From the NCBI GenBank assembly GCA_045652705.1, contig JAZRUV010000029.1:25500-89499 (forward strand): a DNA stretch of 64,000 bases. Reading direction: 5' to 3'. The translations under genes were made by a program, and so were the position numbers. The notes under the pieces are model-generated. The model did no database searches. It was not told where the DNA came from and saw nothing but the letters and a program-made list of their open reading frames with translations. Shown here piece by piece: positions 49,567-58,230 of this stretch. How positions within the stretch are numbered: the stretch's first letter is position 1; each line of letters starts with the position of its first letter. This DNA is from UMGS1649 sp045652705. Its GTDB lineage: Bacteria; Bacillota; Clostridia; TANB77; CAG-465.

Positions 49567-50895
49567 ATGGAAAAATTTGAAATAGAATGTGATACAAGAA
49601 TAAAGAAAGTTCACGCAAGAGAAGTGATGGACTCAAGAGGTAATCCTACAGTAGAAGTTGAAGTAGAATTAGACTGTGGAGTGATAGAACGTGCTATTGT
49701 TCCATCAGGAGCTTCTACAGGTGCATTTGAGGCTGTAGAATTAAGAGATGGGGATAAATCAAGATACTTAGGAAAAGGTGTTCTTAAAGCTGTTTCTAAT
49801 GTAAATGATATAATTGCTCCTAAAGTAGTAGGAATGGATGCAACTGAGCAAGAGGCTATAGATGCTCTTATGATAGCTTTAGATGGTACGCCAAACAAAG
49901 GTGTTCTTGGAGCTAATGCAATACTTGGTGTTTCTATGGCAGTAATGAGAGCTGCAGCAAGAGCACAAGGTGTAAGCATTCACACATATTTAGGTGATGG
50001 AGAAGGGGTTACACTTCCTGTTCCTATGATGAACATTTTAAATGGTGGAAAACACGCAGATAACAGTGTAAACATACAAGAGTTTATGGTAATGCCAGTA
50101 GGTGCGCCTAACTTTAGAGAAGCATTAAGAATGTGTGCAGAAGTATTCCATAATCTTAAAGCTGTTCTTAAAGCAAAAGGATATAGCACGGCAGTAGGTG
50201 ATGAAGGTGGGTTTGCACCAAATCTTAATAAAGATGAAGAAGCATTACAATACATAGTTGAAGCTGTTGAAAAAGCAGGATACGTACCTGGTAAAGATTT
50301 TAAAATTGCAATAGATGCAGCTGCAACAGAAATGTATGAAGAAGCTAAGAAAAAAGGCGAAGACGGTAAATATTATTTCTGGAAAACAGGTGAGTTATTT
50401 ACAGTAGAAGAAATGGTAGCATTCTGGGAAGAGATGGCTAACAAATATCCAATAATCTCTTTAGAAGATGGACTTGCAGAAGAAGATTGGGAAGGTTGGA
50501 AACTACTTACGGACAGATTAGGAAATAAACTACAACTTGTAGGTGATGACTTATTTGTAACAAACGTAGAAAGATTACAAAAAGGAATAGACCTAAAAGT
50601 TGCCAATTCTATACTAATTAAAGTAAATCAAATAGGAACTGTAACAGAAACTTTAGCTGCTATAAAACTAGCTAATGAAAATGGTATGACAGCTGTTGTA
50701 TCACATCGTTCTGGTGAAACAGAAGACACAACTATAGCGGACTTAGTTGTAGCACTTAATGCCGGACAAATAAAAACAGGTGCTCCATCTAGAACAGATA
50801 GAGTATGTAAATACAATCAACTATTAAGAATAGAAGAAGAATTAGGAGATAGAGCTAAATATTTGGGAGAAGATGCTTTCTTTAATTTGAAATAG
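49567..50895 (+). CDS. eno: Enolase
   Basis: 442 aa. AREVMDSRGNPTVEVEVELD, GASTGAFEAVELRDGD, VGDEGGFAPNL, ISLEDGLAEEDWEGW and SHRSGETEDTTIADL are all present, covering the Mg2+ and lysine active site. About ten residues precede the canonical start, which is longer than in many enolases. It is the last gene of the operon, followed by a strong terminator. Confidence 0.97.
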   Translation: MEKFEIECDTRIKKVHAREVMDSRGNPTVEVEVELDCGVIERAIVPSGASTGAFEAVELRDGDKSRYLGKGVLKAVSNVNDIIAPKVVGMDATEQEAIDALMIALDGTPNKGVLGANAILGVSMAVMRAAARAQGVSIHTYLGDGEGVTLPVPMMNILNGGKHADNSVNIQEFMVMPVGAPNFREALRMCAEVFHNLKAVLKAKGYSTAVGDEGGFAPNLNKDEEALQYIVEAVEKAGYVPGKDFKIAIDAAATEMYEEAKKKGEDGKYYFWKTGELFTVEEMVAFWEEMANKYPIISLEDGLAEEDWEGWKLLTDRLGNKLQLVGDDLFVTNVERLQKGIDLKVANSILIKVNQIGTVTETLAAIKLANENGMTAVVSHRSGETEDTTIADLVVALNAGQIKTGAPSRTDRVCKYNQLLRIEEELGDRAKYLGEDAFFNLK

Positions 50896-50907
50896 TTAAG
50901 GACAATA

Positions 50908-50952
50908 AAAACAAACTGACGTAAGTATATGCTTATGTCAGTTTGTTTTTTG
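50908..50952 (+). terminator. Terminator of the glycolytic operon
   Basis: AAAACAAACTGAC-g-TAAG (50908-50925) pairs with CTTATGTCAGTTTGTTTT (one wobble), then T-run. Confidence 0.9.
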
Positions 50953-50960
50953 TGTATTAG

Positions 50961-50989
50961 TTGAAAATTATGTAAATATGTGATATAAT
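50961..50989 (+). promoter_or_regulatory. Promoter of the 297-aa/183-aa gene pair
   Basis: TTGAAA 50961-50966, 17 bp, TATAAT 50984-50989. Confidence 0.8.
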
Positions 50990-51041
50990 ATTGCCAGTTT
51001 ATAACTGAATTTCAAAAATAATTTTTTTAGGAGGCTAGATT

Positions 51042-51935
51042 ATGAATACGAAAAAAGTCCCGATGCATGCATTTATTGTAAATTTTTTAAAAGTTGTAAA
51101 TCGGACAGAGGAACACATTTGTGTACTTTTGAATGCTATTGCTCCAGTAGAAAGAGCGGCGGATGTTATTCTTTGTGAAAGCTTAGATAGTAAGCTAGAA
51201 AGTTTGCTAGAGCCAATACTCACTTATCCTGAACACTTCCATTTAAGTCTTGATGCTGAAAATATAAAGCTTAAAAATCCTGAAACACTAGATGAACTTG
51301 TAGAGCACTGGCCGGTAGATACTACTGTTACAGAAGCCATTAGGGATGAGCTAAAAAAGTACGAGTCCCCTATGATGTATGGAGGAGTGGCTTTAGACTA
51401 TGCGGCAGAAAACGAGAGATATATTAGTGGTAGCACAAAATATATTGATTGGTTGTGGGATAGGCTAGAGCAAAATTATAGACCTAATACTCGTTTCTTA
51501 AATGATAGTTGTAGGAGAACAGTAGGCGATTTAGCAAACATTGTTCGTATTTCAAGTTTACATACGCTCCTTAGTAGATACTATAGTAAGAATTGTATGG
51601 ACTATTGTGGGGATGATAGAGAAAGTGCAACATATATTTTCCATTATTCTAGAAACGGCAAACAACGTTATTTTAAAGTCGCGAGAGAAGTGGTAAAGGA
51701 TGTAAGAGGAAACATTATAAGTTATTCTGTAAAGGAACACAAACCAGTAAAAAATGCCCCATATTTTCCAGATGTTGTTTTGTGTGTACCTAGCGAGTTG
51801 TTGGAGGAGAGAGTGATAGTTTTTAATAAGTTAAATGAACTATTTAAAAAGGCAAGAGATATTTCTTTAAGTTATGATGCAATTCAATATGATTTAGGCA
51901 TAATTTACGGTAAAATTGAAGATCCCAGAGATTAA
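51042..51935 (+). CDS. Hypothetical protein (297 aa)
   Basis: Soluble, no signal peptide, mixed helical. Visible pieces are HICVLLNAIAPVERAADVIL, YIDWLWDRLEQNYRPN and a Tyr-rich middle (LLSRYYSKNCMDYCGDDRES). No family was recognised. AGGAGG lies 9 nt before the ATG. It forms a two-gene unit with the next gene, 15 bp downstream, and the pair is closed by a terminator, so the two proteins may act together. Confidence 0.6.
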   Translation: MNTKKVPMHAFIVNFLKVVNRTEEHICVLLNAIAPVERAADVILCESLDSKLESLLEPILTYPEHFHLSLDAENIKLKNPETLDELVEHWPVDTTVTEAIRDELKKYESPMMYGGVALDYAAENERYISGSTKYIDWLWDRLEQNYRPNTRFLNDSCRRTVGDLANIVRISSLHTLLSRYYSKNCMDYCGDDRESATYIFHYSRNGKQRYFKVAREVVKDVRGNIISYSVKEHKPVKNAPYFPDVVLCVPSELLEERVIVFNKLNELFKKARDISLSYDAIQYDLGIIYGKIEDPRD

Positions 51936-51950
51936 AAGGAGGAAAGATAT

Positions 51951-52502
51951 ATGGCAGAAAAAACATTTTGGGAGCGATTTAATGAAAGCTTGGAAAACCA
52001 AAAACGGTTAGTTGAAAGTACTGACTACTTTGACTGGCTGTATGAATTCACGAAAAAATATCCGAAGTTTACAGATACAGATTGGCTGTATGATAGAGAG
52101 AGCATATCTGAAAGTGATTATAGTCAGGTAGAACTTCTTACAGATTTCTTTACAGCTGTTGACCAGTATCATAGAAGAAATCGCATGGGAGCAAATTCCG
52201 AGGGCTATGCAGCTTGGTATAACATTAAATACAAGGATGCATATTTTGCGATTGGTGTTCGTGTAGGACAAGGCGCCCAAAACTTTGTGACAAGGTATAA
52301 ACGGTATCAAGAGATGATTCCTGACCCCTTCATCGAGTTTGAGGCCATCTTGGAAAACAAAGAGAATCCTGGGCTTGCCGAAAAGAATAAAGCACTTCTG
52401 AGGTTGCAAATCGCAGCGAATGATCTTCGGACTTTGGGAGTACCTAGAGAAATTATAGAAAATACAATTAAGCAAGTTTTTGATAAAAAAGAAAATCCCT
52501 AG
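51951..52502 (+). CDS. Hypothetical protein (183 aa)
   Basis: Soluble, Tyr/Trp-rich N-terminal half (FDWLYEFTKKYPKFTDTDWL) and a helical C terminus. No family was recognised. Codons in the second half (for example CGG, GGC, GCC, ATC) are richer in G and C than in neighbouring genes, hinting at acquisition from elsewhere. AAAGGAGG precedes the ATG. Second gene of the pair; a terminator follows. Confidence 0.6.
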   Translation: MAEKTFWERFNESLENQKRLVESTDYFDWLYEFTKKYPKFTDTDWLYDRESISESDYSQVELLTDFFTAVDQYHRRNRMGANSEGYAAWYNIKYKDAYFAIGVRVGQGAQNFVTRYKRYQEMIPDPFIEFEAILENKENPGLAEKNKALLRLQIAANDLRTLGVPREIIENTIKQVFDKKENP

Positions 52503-52531
52503 TACATAAATAATTTAATCAAAATAACGCT

Positions 52532-52565
52532 AAAACTGCGGTAGCAAATGCTATCGCAGTTTTAA
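52532..52565. terminator. Bidirectional terminator between the gene pair and abrB
   Basis: AAAACTGCGGTAGC (52532-52545) pairs with GCTATCGCAGTTTT (52550-52563), with one G-U and an AAAT loop. Confidence 0.9.
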
Positions 52566-52567
52566 TG

Positions 52568-52807
52568 TTATTTTGAAAGTTCTTTTTTGCAAGATTCACA
52601 AACAACTTTGTCTTTGAAATAACTAACGTTTGTAGAATCACCACAGAAGATACAGCATGGTTCATATTTTCTAAGTATAACACTGTCTCCTTCAACATAA
52701 ATTTCCATTGGATCTTTTATTTGTATGTTTAAAGTTTTTCTAAGTTCCATAGGAAGAACAATTCTACCTAGTTCATCTATTTTTCTAACTATTCCTGTTG
52801 ATTTCAT
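52568..52807 (-). CDS. abrB: AbrB family transition-state regulator with zinc ribbon
   Basis: 79 aa. KSTGIVRKIDELGRIVLPME, then LRKTLNIQIKDPMEIYVEGD, is the AbrB swapped-hairpin DNA-binding domain. A C-terminal CxxC/CxxC knuckle (CIFC and CESC) replaces the longer tail of Bacillus AbrB; this form is common in Clostridia. It controls transition-state, sporulation or stress genes as a dimer. It is transcribed alone, with GGTGGAAAG before the ATG. Confidence 0.9.
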   Translation of the reverse strand: MKSTGIVRKIDELGRIVLPMELRKTLNIQIKDPMEIYVEGDSVILRKYEPCCIFCGDSTNVSYFKDKVVCESCKKELSK

Positions 52808-52903
52808 ATTCTTTCCACCTCAAAAAAATAATAACACAAATTCATTCAAAATACAAGTATTACTTTGGATGAATGTAATAATTTGTAAAAAACAGTCGTT
52901 TTA

Positions 52904-53389
52904 TTAATGATGATAAGTTTCATTATTTAATATTTTAAAGTTTCTAAATATTTGTTCTAAAAGAAACATACGAATCATTTGGTGAGGGAAGGTAAGACGT
53001 GAGAATGAAATAGTTTCATTTCCTTTAGTTCTTACACTATCTGTTAGTCCCAAACTTCCACCAATAACAAAGTTTATAGTAGAGTTTCCCATAGTCATTA
53101 CTTTATCTATCTTTTCGCTCAACTGTACAGATGTATATTCTTTGCCTTTTTCGTCTAATACAAAAGTATATGAATTAGGTGTGTTAAGCTTAGCAAGTAT
53201 TGCATTTGCTTCTTTTTCTTTTACTATATTACAGTTACTTTCGTTTAAAGTAGAGGGAAGCCTTTCGTCTTTTAATTGTATAATTTCCAATCTACAATAT
53301 TTTGAAAGCCTTTTTACGTATTCGGATTGCATATCTTTAAGATAGCTTTCTTTTAAATCTCCAACACATATTATTTTAATATTTATCAT
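52904..53389 (-). CDS. rlmH: 23S rRNA (pseudouridine1915-N3)-methyltransferase
   Basis: 161 aa, SPOUT family. IKIICVGDLKESYLKDMQSEY, LDEKGKEYTS, NFVIGGSLGLTDSV with the SAM-binding knot, and the C-terminal LTFPHQMIRMFLLEQIFRNF are the RlmH pattern. It methylates pseudouridine 1915 in helix 69 of 23S rRNA. It overlaps walJ by 4 bp (ATGA), so the two are translated in succession. Confidence 0.95.
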   Translation of the reverse strand: MINIKIICVGDLKESYLKDMQSEYVKRLSKYCRLEIIQLKDERLPSTLNESNCNIVKEKEANAILAKLNTPNSYTFVLDEKGKEYTSVQLSEKIDKVMTMGNSTINFVIGGSLGLTDSVRTKGNETISFSRLTFPHQMIRMFLLEQIFRNFKILNNETYHH

Positions 53390-54180
53390 AAGACATACTC
53401 CTCAAAAGATAAATCCCTAGTAGCACAGTTAATGTTAAAGTCATTTAAGTCAAACCCGTTTTCGGTTAGTGTAGTATTTACACTAAATAGAGCCTGCTCA
53501 GGTTCGTTATTGTTTTCGCTAATGTGTCCAAGTACAAAATCGCGTTTGCCACATTTAGCCAAATCTAGTATTAGATTTGCTGTATCATCGTTAGATAAGT
53601 GACCAATGTCACTTTGTATTCTACACTTAAGTGGATAAGTATAATTTCCATACATGAGTAGATTTCTATCATAGTTAGATTCAATTACACAAAGGTTAGA
53701 ATCTAATAAATGTTCATATACATTATCGCTAACATAACCTAAATCTGTTGCAATTGTAAGAGTGCTGTCTTCGTTTTGCAAAGTATATCCTACAGGGTCA
53801 GAGGCATCGTGCGACATTTTAAATGGGGTAACAGTTATATCTTGGACGTTGAAGCTTGTCTCAGGCGTAACTACATTAATATTAGGGGTACTTTTTAATT
53901 TGTTTTCAAATCTATCTAAAATATAATCTTTAGTACCTTGAGCAGTATATATGGGTATATTTGTTTTGTTTATAAACGTGGTAAGTCCTTTTATATGGTC
54001 TGAATGTTCGTGAGTAATAAATAGGGCAGATATGTCGTCTAATGTCATTTGCAATTCATCTAAACTTGTTACAAGTGACTTAAAAGATACCCCAATGTCT
54101 ACAAGAACTGCAGATGTTGGGGATTTAATCAAATACATATTGCCAGAACTACCACTATATAATGGGTAAAGTTTAAGCAT
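53386..54180 (-). CDS. walJ: MBL-fold hydrolase WalJ/YycJ
   Basis: 264 aa. ITHEHSDHIKG supplies H-x-H-x-D-H; YPLYSGSSGNMYLI at the N terminus and SNYDRNLLMYGNY are also characteristic. YycJ/WalJ is linked to DNA repair or cell-division coordination in Firmicutes and commonly sits beside the walKR operon or rlmH; walKR is not in this window. It is followed with 4-bp overlap by rlmH and preceded 12 bp away by murA. Confidence 0.9.
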   Translation of the reverse strand: MLKLYPLYSGSSGNMYLIKSPTSAVLVDIGVSFKSLVTSLDELQMTLDDISALFITHEHSDHIKGLTTFINKTNIPIYTAQGTKDYILDRFENKLKSTPNINVVTPETSFNVQDITVTPFKMSHDASDPVGYTLQNEDSTLTIATDLGYVSDNVYEHLLDSNLCVIESNYDRNLLMYGNYTYPLKCRIQSDIGHLSNDDTANLILDLAKCGKRDFVLGHISENNNEPEQALFSVNTTLTENGFDLNDFNINCATRDLSFEEYVL

Positions 54181-54192
54181 ATTTTTTCCTTT

Positions 54193-55455
54193 CTAATCAG
54201 TTATATCATATTCAATATTAGCACCAAGTGCTTTAAATTTATCTACAATATTTTCATATCCACGGTCAATATGGTGGATGTCATAAATTTCTGTTTTGCC
54301 ATGAGCCATAAGACCAGCTATTATCATAGCAGCTCCGGCTCTTAAGTCCATTGCTTTAACAGGTGAGCCATAAAGTTCTTTAACTCCGGTAAACATTGCT
54401 GTTCTATCGTGATAAGATATATTGGCTCCCATTTTAACAAGTTCCGCTGTATATTGGAAGCGAGATTCCCAAATACTTTCTACTATTAAGCTACTACCAC
54501 TGGCAAGCGTTAAATATGTTCCAAATTGTGGTTGCATATCTGTAGGAAATCCAGGGTATGGTAGTGTTTTAATATTTATAGCTTTTGGAACTTTATTCAT
54601 TGTAACTCTAATACTGTCTTCATATTCTGTAACTTCAGCACCAGATTCAACAAGTTTTGCTGTAATAGGCTCCATATGCTTAGGAATACAGTTTTTAATT
54701 AAAACATCACCCTTTGTAGCAGCTGCAGCAACCATAAATGTACCAGCTTCAATTTGGTCTGGTATAATAGCATAGCTTGAAGTTTGTTTTAAGCTCTTAA
54801 CACCTGTAACTTTTATAACGTCAGTACCAGCACCTTTAATTTTTGCGCCTACTGAATTTAAGAAGTTAGCAACGTCAACGATGTGTGGTTCTTTGGCACA
54901 GTTTTCTATTGATGTAACCCCTTCAGCTAGAGTAGCAGCAAGTATTGCATTTATTGTACCGCCAACAGTTACAACGTCAAAAAAGATTGAGTTTGCTTTC
55001 ATCTTATCTGCTTTAGCATAAACATTTCCACGCTTAACTTCAACTTCAGCACCAAGACATTCAAAAGCTTTAATATGTTGGTCTATTGGCCTTGCACCAA
55101 TATTACAACCACCAGGTAAGCTTATTTGAGCTGTACCAAAACGGCTAAGTAAAGCACCTAATAGATAATATGATGCTCTAAATTTTGAAGTCAAATCATA
55201 AGGTGCAGTTGTTGTATGTATATCTGTGTTATCTATAATTAATTCATGTTCAGAAATATATTCTATTTTTGAACCTAAACTTTCAAGTATTTTTATAAAG
55301 GCACGAATGTCTGAAATGTTTGGAACATTTTCTAAATGACATTTGCCATTAACTAGTAAAGTAGCAGGTATGATTGCAACAGCAGCGTTTTTTGCTCCAG
55401 ATATTGTTACTTCACCTTCTAATTTACAAGGTCCATTTATTACTATTTTATCCAC
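54193..55455 (-). CDS. murA: UDP-N-acetylglucosamine 1-carboxyvinyltransferase
   Basis: 420 aa. GAKNAAVAIIPATLL (Lys22, Asn23), LPGGCNIGARPID with the fosfomycin-target cysteine at 117, and GFPTDMQPQFGTYLTLASG mark the family. It transfers enolpyruvate to UDP-GlcNAc, the first committed step of peptidoglycan synthesis. An inverted repeat (AAACGAA with TTCGTTT, 55468-55499) lies just upstream. First gene of the murA-walJ-rlmH unit. Confidence 0.96.
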   Translation of the reverse strand: MDKIVINGPCKLEGEVTISGAKNAAVAIIPATLLVNGKCHLENVPNISDIRAFIKILESLGSKIEYISEHELIIDNTDIHTTTAPYDLTSKFRASYYLLGALLSRFGTAQISLPGGCNIGARPIDQHIKAFECLGAEVEVKRGNVYAKADKMKANSIFFDVVTVGGTINAILAATLAEGVTSIENCAKEPHIVDVANFLNSVGAKIKGAGTDVIKVTGVKSLKQTSSYAIIPDQIEAGTFMVAAAATKGDVLIKNCIPKHMEPITAKLVESGAEVTEYEDSIRVTMNKVPKAINIKTLPYPGFPTDMQPQFGTYLTLASGSSLIVESIWESRFQYTAELVKMGANISYHDRTAMFTGVKELYGSPVKAMDLRAGAAMIIAGLMAHGKTEIYDIHHIDRGYENIVDKFKALGANIEYDITD

Positions 55456-55572
55456 TAAAAATCCCCCTCAAACGAAATATGTATATATGATATTCGTTTA
55501 CTTTGTTTCACTCAAAGTATAGCACATTGGTATTAAAAAAACAATATGCATAAAACAAATACCATATGTAAT

Positions 55573-55785
55573 TTATTTTTTTGTGTCATCTCTAGGATTT
55601 AAACATTTTCCTTTGTTTGAAACCAGACATTTACAGTTGTTTGTAAAGCCTGTAAGGCAGTTTTCTATTTGTGCAAGACTTGTGAACAAAGCAAGGTTGC
55701 AGCCACAAACATAATGAGTTGGAGTTATGTGCATTCTAGGATTTAGACAACACAAAACAGAATTTATTAAATTCTTATTTGCCAT
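55573..55785 (-). CDS. Small cysteine-rich protein with repeated CLNPR
   Basis: 70 aa with eight cysteines (VLCCLNPR, VCGC, ENC, NCKC, KCLNPR). The pentapeptide CLNPR appears at both ends. There is no membrane helix or signal. The pattern suggests a metal-binding or disulphide-knotted fold, but no family was recognised. GGAGGT lies before the ATG. It is a single gene between murA and the trmN6 group. Confidence 0.6.
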   Translation of the reverse strand: MANKNLINSVLCCLNPRMHITPTHYVCGCNLALFTSLAQIENCLTGFTNNCKCLVSNKGKCLNPRDDTKK

Positions 55786-55885
55786 AGATACCTCCTAAAT
55801 ATATAAATCTCCTGCTATATTATATGAATGACAATATTTCTTGTGATTTTATGACTAATATGTTAAAATATGTTTGAGGTAGTTT

Positions 55886-56635
55886 ATGGAAAGAATAGAT
55901 GATTTGAATTTAAATGGCAAGAAAATCTTGCAAGATACAGATTTGTTTTTGTTTGGAATGGATTCTGTGCTTCTTGCAAATAAAGTTAAAGTAACAAATA
56001 AAGATACGGTTATTGTAGATTTAGGTACAGGCTCTGCTGTTATGCCAGTTATAATTGCCGAAAAAAATAATGTAGGTAGAATAATAGGTGTAGAGCTACA
56101 ACAAAAAATGTATGATTTAGCAGTTAAGAATGTGGAATATAACAAGCTACAAGACAAATTAAGTGTACTAAAAGAAAATCTAAAAAATGTAGATAGTATA
56201 AGAAAGTATGTTATAGAGTGTGCGGGAAAAGACAAAGTAGATATAGTAGTGTCTAATCCACCATATAAAAAAGTTGGCACAGGTAGTAAAAATGAAGTAG
56301 ATGAAAAATATATTGCGCGCCATGAAGTAGAATGTGAACTTGAAGATATATTTAAAACTGCATCTAAGCTTTTAAAGTTTAAAGGAAAACTATATCTTGT
56401 GAATAAACCCGAAAGAATGGCAGACTTAATTAGTTTGGCTAGAAAATATAGTTTAGAACCTAAAGAAATACAGTTTTTACAACCAACAATTACAAAGAAA
56501 CCAAGCATTGTTTTAATTGAATATGTATTAGGTGCAGGTAATGAATGTGTGGTTTTACCAAATTTAATAGAATATGATGAAAATGGTAATTATACAAAAG
56601 ATATATTAGATATTTATGGTATGACAGAAAGTTAA
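55886..56635 (+). CDS. tRNA1(Val) adenine37-N6-methyltransferase (YfiC/TrmN6-like)
   Basis: 249 aa. DDLNLNGKKILQDTDLFLFG at the N terminus, VDLGTGSAVMPVIIA (SAM motif I) and VVSNPPYKKVGTG (motif IV NPPY for adenine N6-methylation). It modifies A37 next to the anticodon. GAGGTAG precedes the ATG. rsmI follows 26 bp downstream, as in many Firmicutes. Confidence 0.88.
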   Translation: MERIDDLNLNGKKILQDTDLFLFGMDSVLLANKVKVTNKDTVIVDLGTGSAVMPVIIAEKNNVGRIIGVELQQKMYDLAVKNVEYNKLQDKLSVLKENLKNVDSIRKYVIECAGKDKVDIVVSNPPYKKVGTGSKNEVDEKYIARHEVECELEDIFKTASKLLKFKGKLYLVNKPERMADLISLARKYSLEPKEIQFLQPTITKKPSIVLIEYVLGAGNECVVLPNLIEYDENGNYTKDILDIYGMTES

Positions 56636-56661
56636 AATAATATTAAATTTTGGAGGGAAAA

Positions 56662-57516
56662 ATGGAACAAGGTAAAATATATTTAGTAGGTACGCCTATA
56701 GGGAATTTAAAAGATATAACGTTAAGAGCAATAGAAACGCTTAAAATGGTAGATGTAATTTTAGCAGAAGATACAAGACAAACTTTGAAACTGTTAAATC
56801 ACTTAGAAATATCCAAGCCTATGATAAGTTATCACAGACATAATGAAGTAGACAAAATTGATGAAGTAAAAAGACTTTTAGATGAAGGTAAGCAAATAGC
56901 ACTTGTTTCTGATGCTGGTATGCCTAGAATTTCAGACCCTGGTGAAGCATTGGTCGAAACACTAATAAATGAAGGATATAAAGTAGAAGTAATACCTGGA
57001 GTTACTGCAGTTACAACAGCTGTAGCATATACTAATTTTGATGCTGCTACATTTGTTTTTGAAGGATTTTTACCAATGCGTCCAACAAGACGTCGTGAAA
57101 AGTTAGAAAAGTTAAAATATGAAACAAGAGCAATAGTGTTTTATGAGGCGCCACATAAGTTGCTAGCCACCCTTAAAGATTTGTATAAGTTTTTAGGTGA
57201 AAGAAGAATCTGTATTGCAAGAGAACTTACCAAACTTCATGAAGAGTGTAGATATTCTACTTTAAGTGAGCAAATTGAAAGAGTAGATGATGAAGGAATA
57301 AAAGGTGAAATTGTTTTAATTGTTGAAGGCAATGAAGCAGGTGATGAAGAAAAGAAGAAAAAACAAGATGAAGAAATGGGAATAGACTTGCTTTCAGATA
57401 AAGAACTTGTGGAAAAATATATTGAGCAAGGACTAACTAAAAAAGATGCAATTAAAAAGGTTGCAAAAGAACGTGGTAAAAACAAAAATGAAGTGTATAT
57501 GGAGTGTGTAGAGTGA
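56662..57516 (+). CDS. rsmI: 16S rRNA (cytidine1402-2'-O)-methyltransferase
   Basis: 284 aa. YLVGTPIGNLKDITLRAIET and AEDTRQTLKLLNHL at the start, SDAGMPRISDPGEALV, PGVTAVTTAVAYT and FEGFLPMRPTRRREKL match RsmI. It methylates C1402 of 16S rRNA. ATG 56662 has GGAGGG 5 nt upstream; a TTG at 56650 lies before the site. It ends overlapping rnhB by 4 bp (GTGA). Confidence 0.95.
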   Translation: MEQGKIYLVGTPIGNLKDITLRAIETLKMVDVILAEDTRQTLKLLNHLEISKPMISYHRHNEVDKIDEVKRLLDEGKQIALVSDAGMPRISDPGEALVETLINEGYKVEVIPGVTAVTTAVAYTNFDAATFVFEGFLPMRPTRRREKLEKLKYETRAIVFYEAPHKLLATLKDLYKFLGERRICIARELTKLHEECRYSTLSEQIERVDDEGIKGEIVLIVEGNEAGDEEKKKKQDEEMGIDLLSDKELVEKYIEQGLTKKDAIKKVAKERGKNKNEVYMECVE

Positions 57517-58136
57517 AAGAAACAGAAGAATTAAGATTGGAAAAAATGTTAGAATACGAAAGGAATTTGTATTCTAAAGGATATGAGTATATATGTGGGA
57601 TAGATGAAGCGGGACGTGGACCTTTATGTGGACCGGTTGTAGCTGCTGCAGTAATACTAAAAAAAGGAGATAAAATAGAGGGGGTAAACGACTCTAAGAA
57701 ACTATCTGAAAAGAAAAGGGAACAACTTTTTGAGGCAATAAAACAAAGAGCGGTAGCATATTCGGTAGGAATTGTAGATGAAAAAACAATTGATGAAATA
57801 AATATACTTGAAGCTACAAGGTTAGCGATGAAAAAAGCAGTTGAAGGATTGAGGGTGGAAGCACAGTATGCACTAGTTGATGCTGAAAAGAAAGTGCCAA
57901 TAGACATTCCTTATACTCCAATTATTAAAGGAGATGCATTAAGCGAATCTATTGCTGCAGCATCAATAATTGCTAAGGTTACAAGAGATAGAATGATAGT
58001 AGAGTTAGATAGTAAATATCCGGAGTATAATTTTGCAAAAAACAAGGGCTATGGAACGAAACAACATGCAGATGCTATAAAAGAGCATGGTTTATGTCCT
58101 GCTCACAGAAAAAGTTTCTGTAAAAAATTTATTTAA
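57513..58136 (+). CDS. rnhB: Ribonuclease HII
   Basis: 207 aa from GTG 57513. CGIDEAGRGPLCGPVVAA holds the first catalytic Asp and Glu; VDAEKKVPID, IKGDALSESIAAASIIAKVT and YPEYNFAKNKGYGTKQH complete the family. It removes ribonucleotides from DNA. The GTG overlaps the rsmI stop codon (GTGA) with GGAG 9 nt upstream. A frame from 57504 would extend three codons. Just after the stop, a TTATTTAAATAACAAA sequence is repeated. Confidence 0.94.
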   Translation: MKETEELRLEKMLEYERNLYSKGYEYICGIDEAGRGPLCGPVVAAAVILKKGDKIEGVNDSKKLSEKKREQLFEAIKQRAVAYSVGIVDEKTIDEINILEATRLAMKKAVEGLRVEAQYALVDAEKKVPIDIPYTPIIKGDALSESIAAASIIAKVTRDRMIVELDSKYPEYNFAKNKGYGTKQHADAIKEHGLCPAHRKSFCKKFI

Positions 58137-58162
58137 ATAACAAAAAAATTATTTAAATAACA
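58127..58162 (+). repeat. Short direct repeat at the end of rnhB
   Basis: TTATTTAAATAACAAA occurs at about 58128-58143 and again at about 58147-58162. The first copy contains the rnhB stop codon. Confidence 0.6.
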
Positions 58163-58230
58163 AACCTATATTGATTTTTTAAAAAAAATAATATAAACTA
58201 TTATTGAGAAAAACAAAGGAAGGAGAAAAA

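Noticed and set aside
55855..56508. 217-aa minus-strand open frame
   Set aside because: Shadow of the trmN6-like gene; Ser/Leu/Phe-rich with no recognisable domain.
57504..57513. Earlier start for rnhB inside rsmI
   Set aside because: It adds only three codons and ignores the usual GTGA stop-start overlap at 57513.
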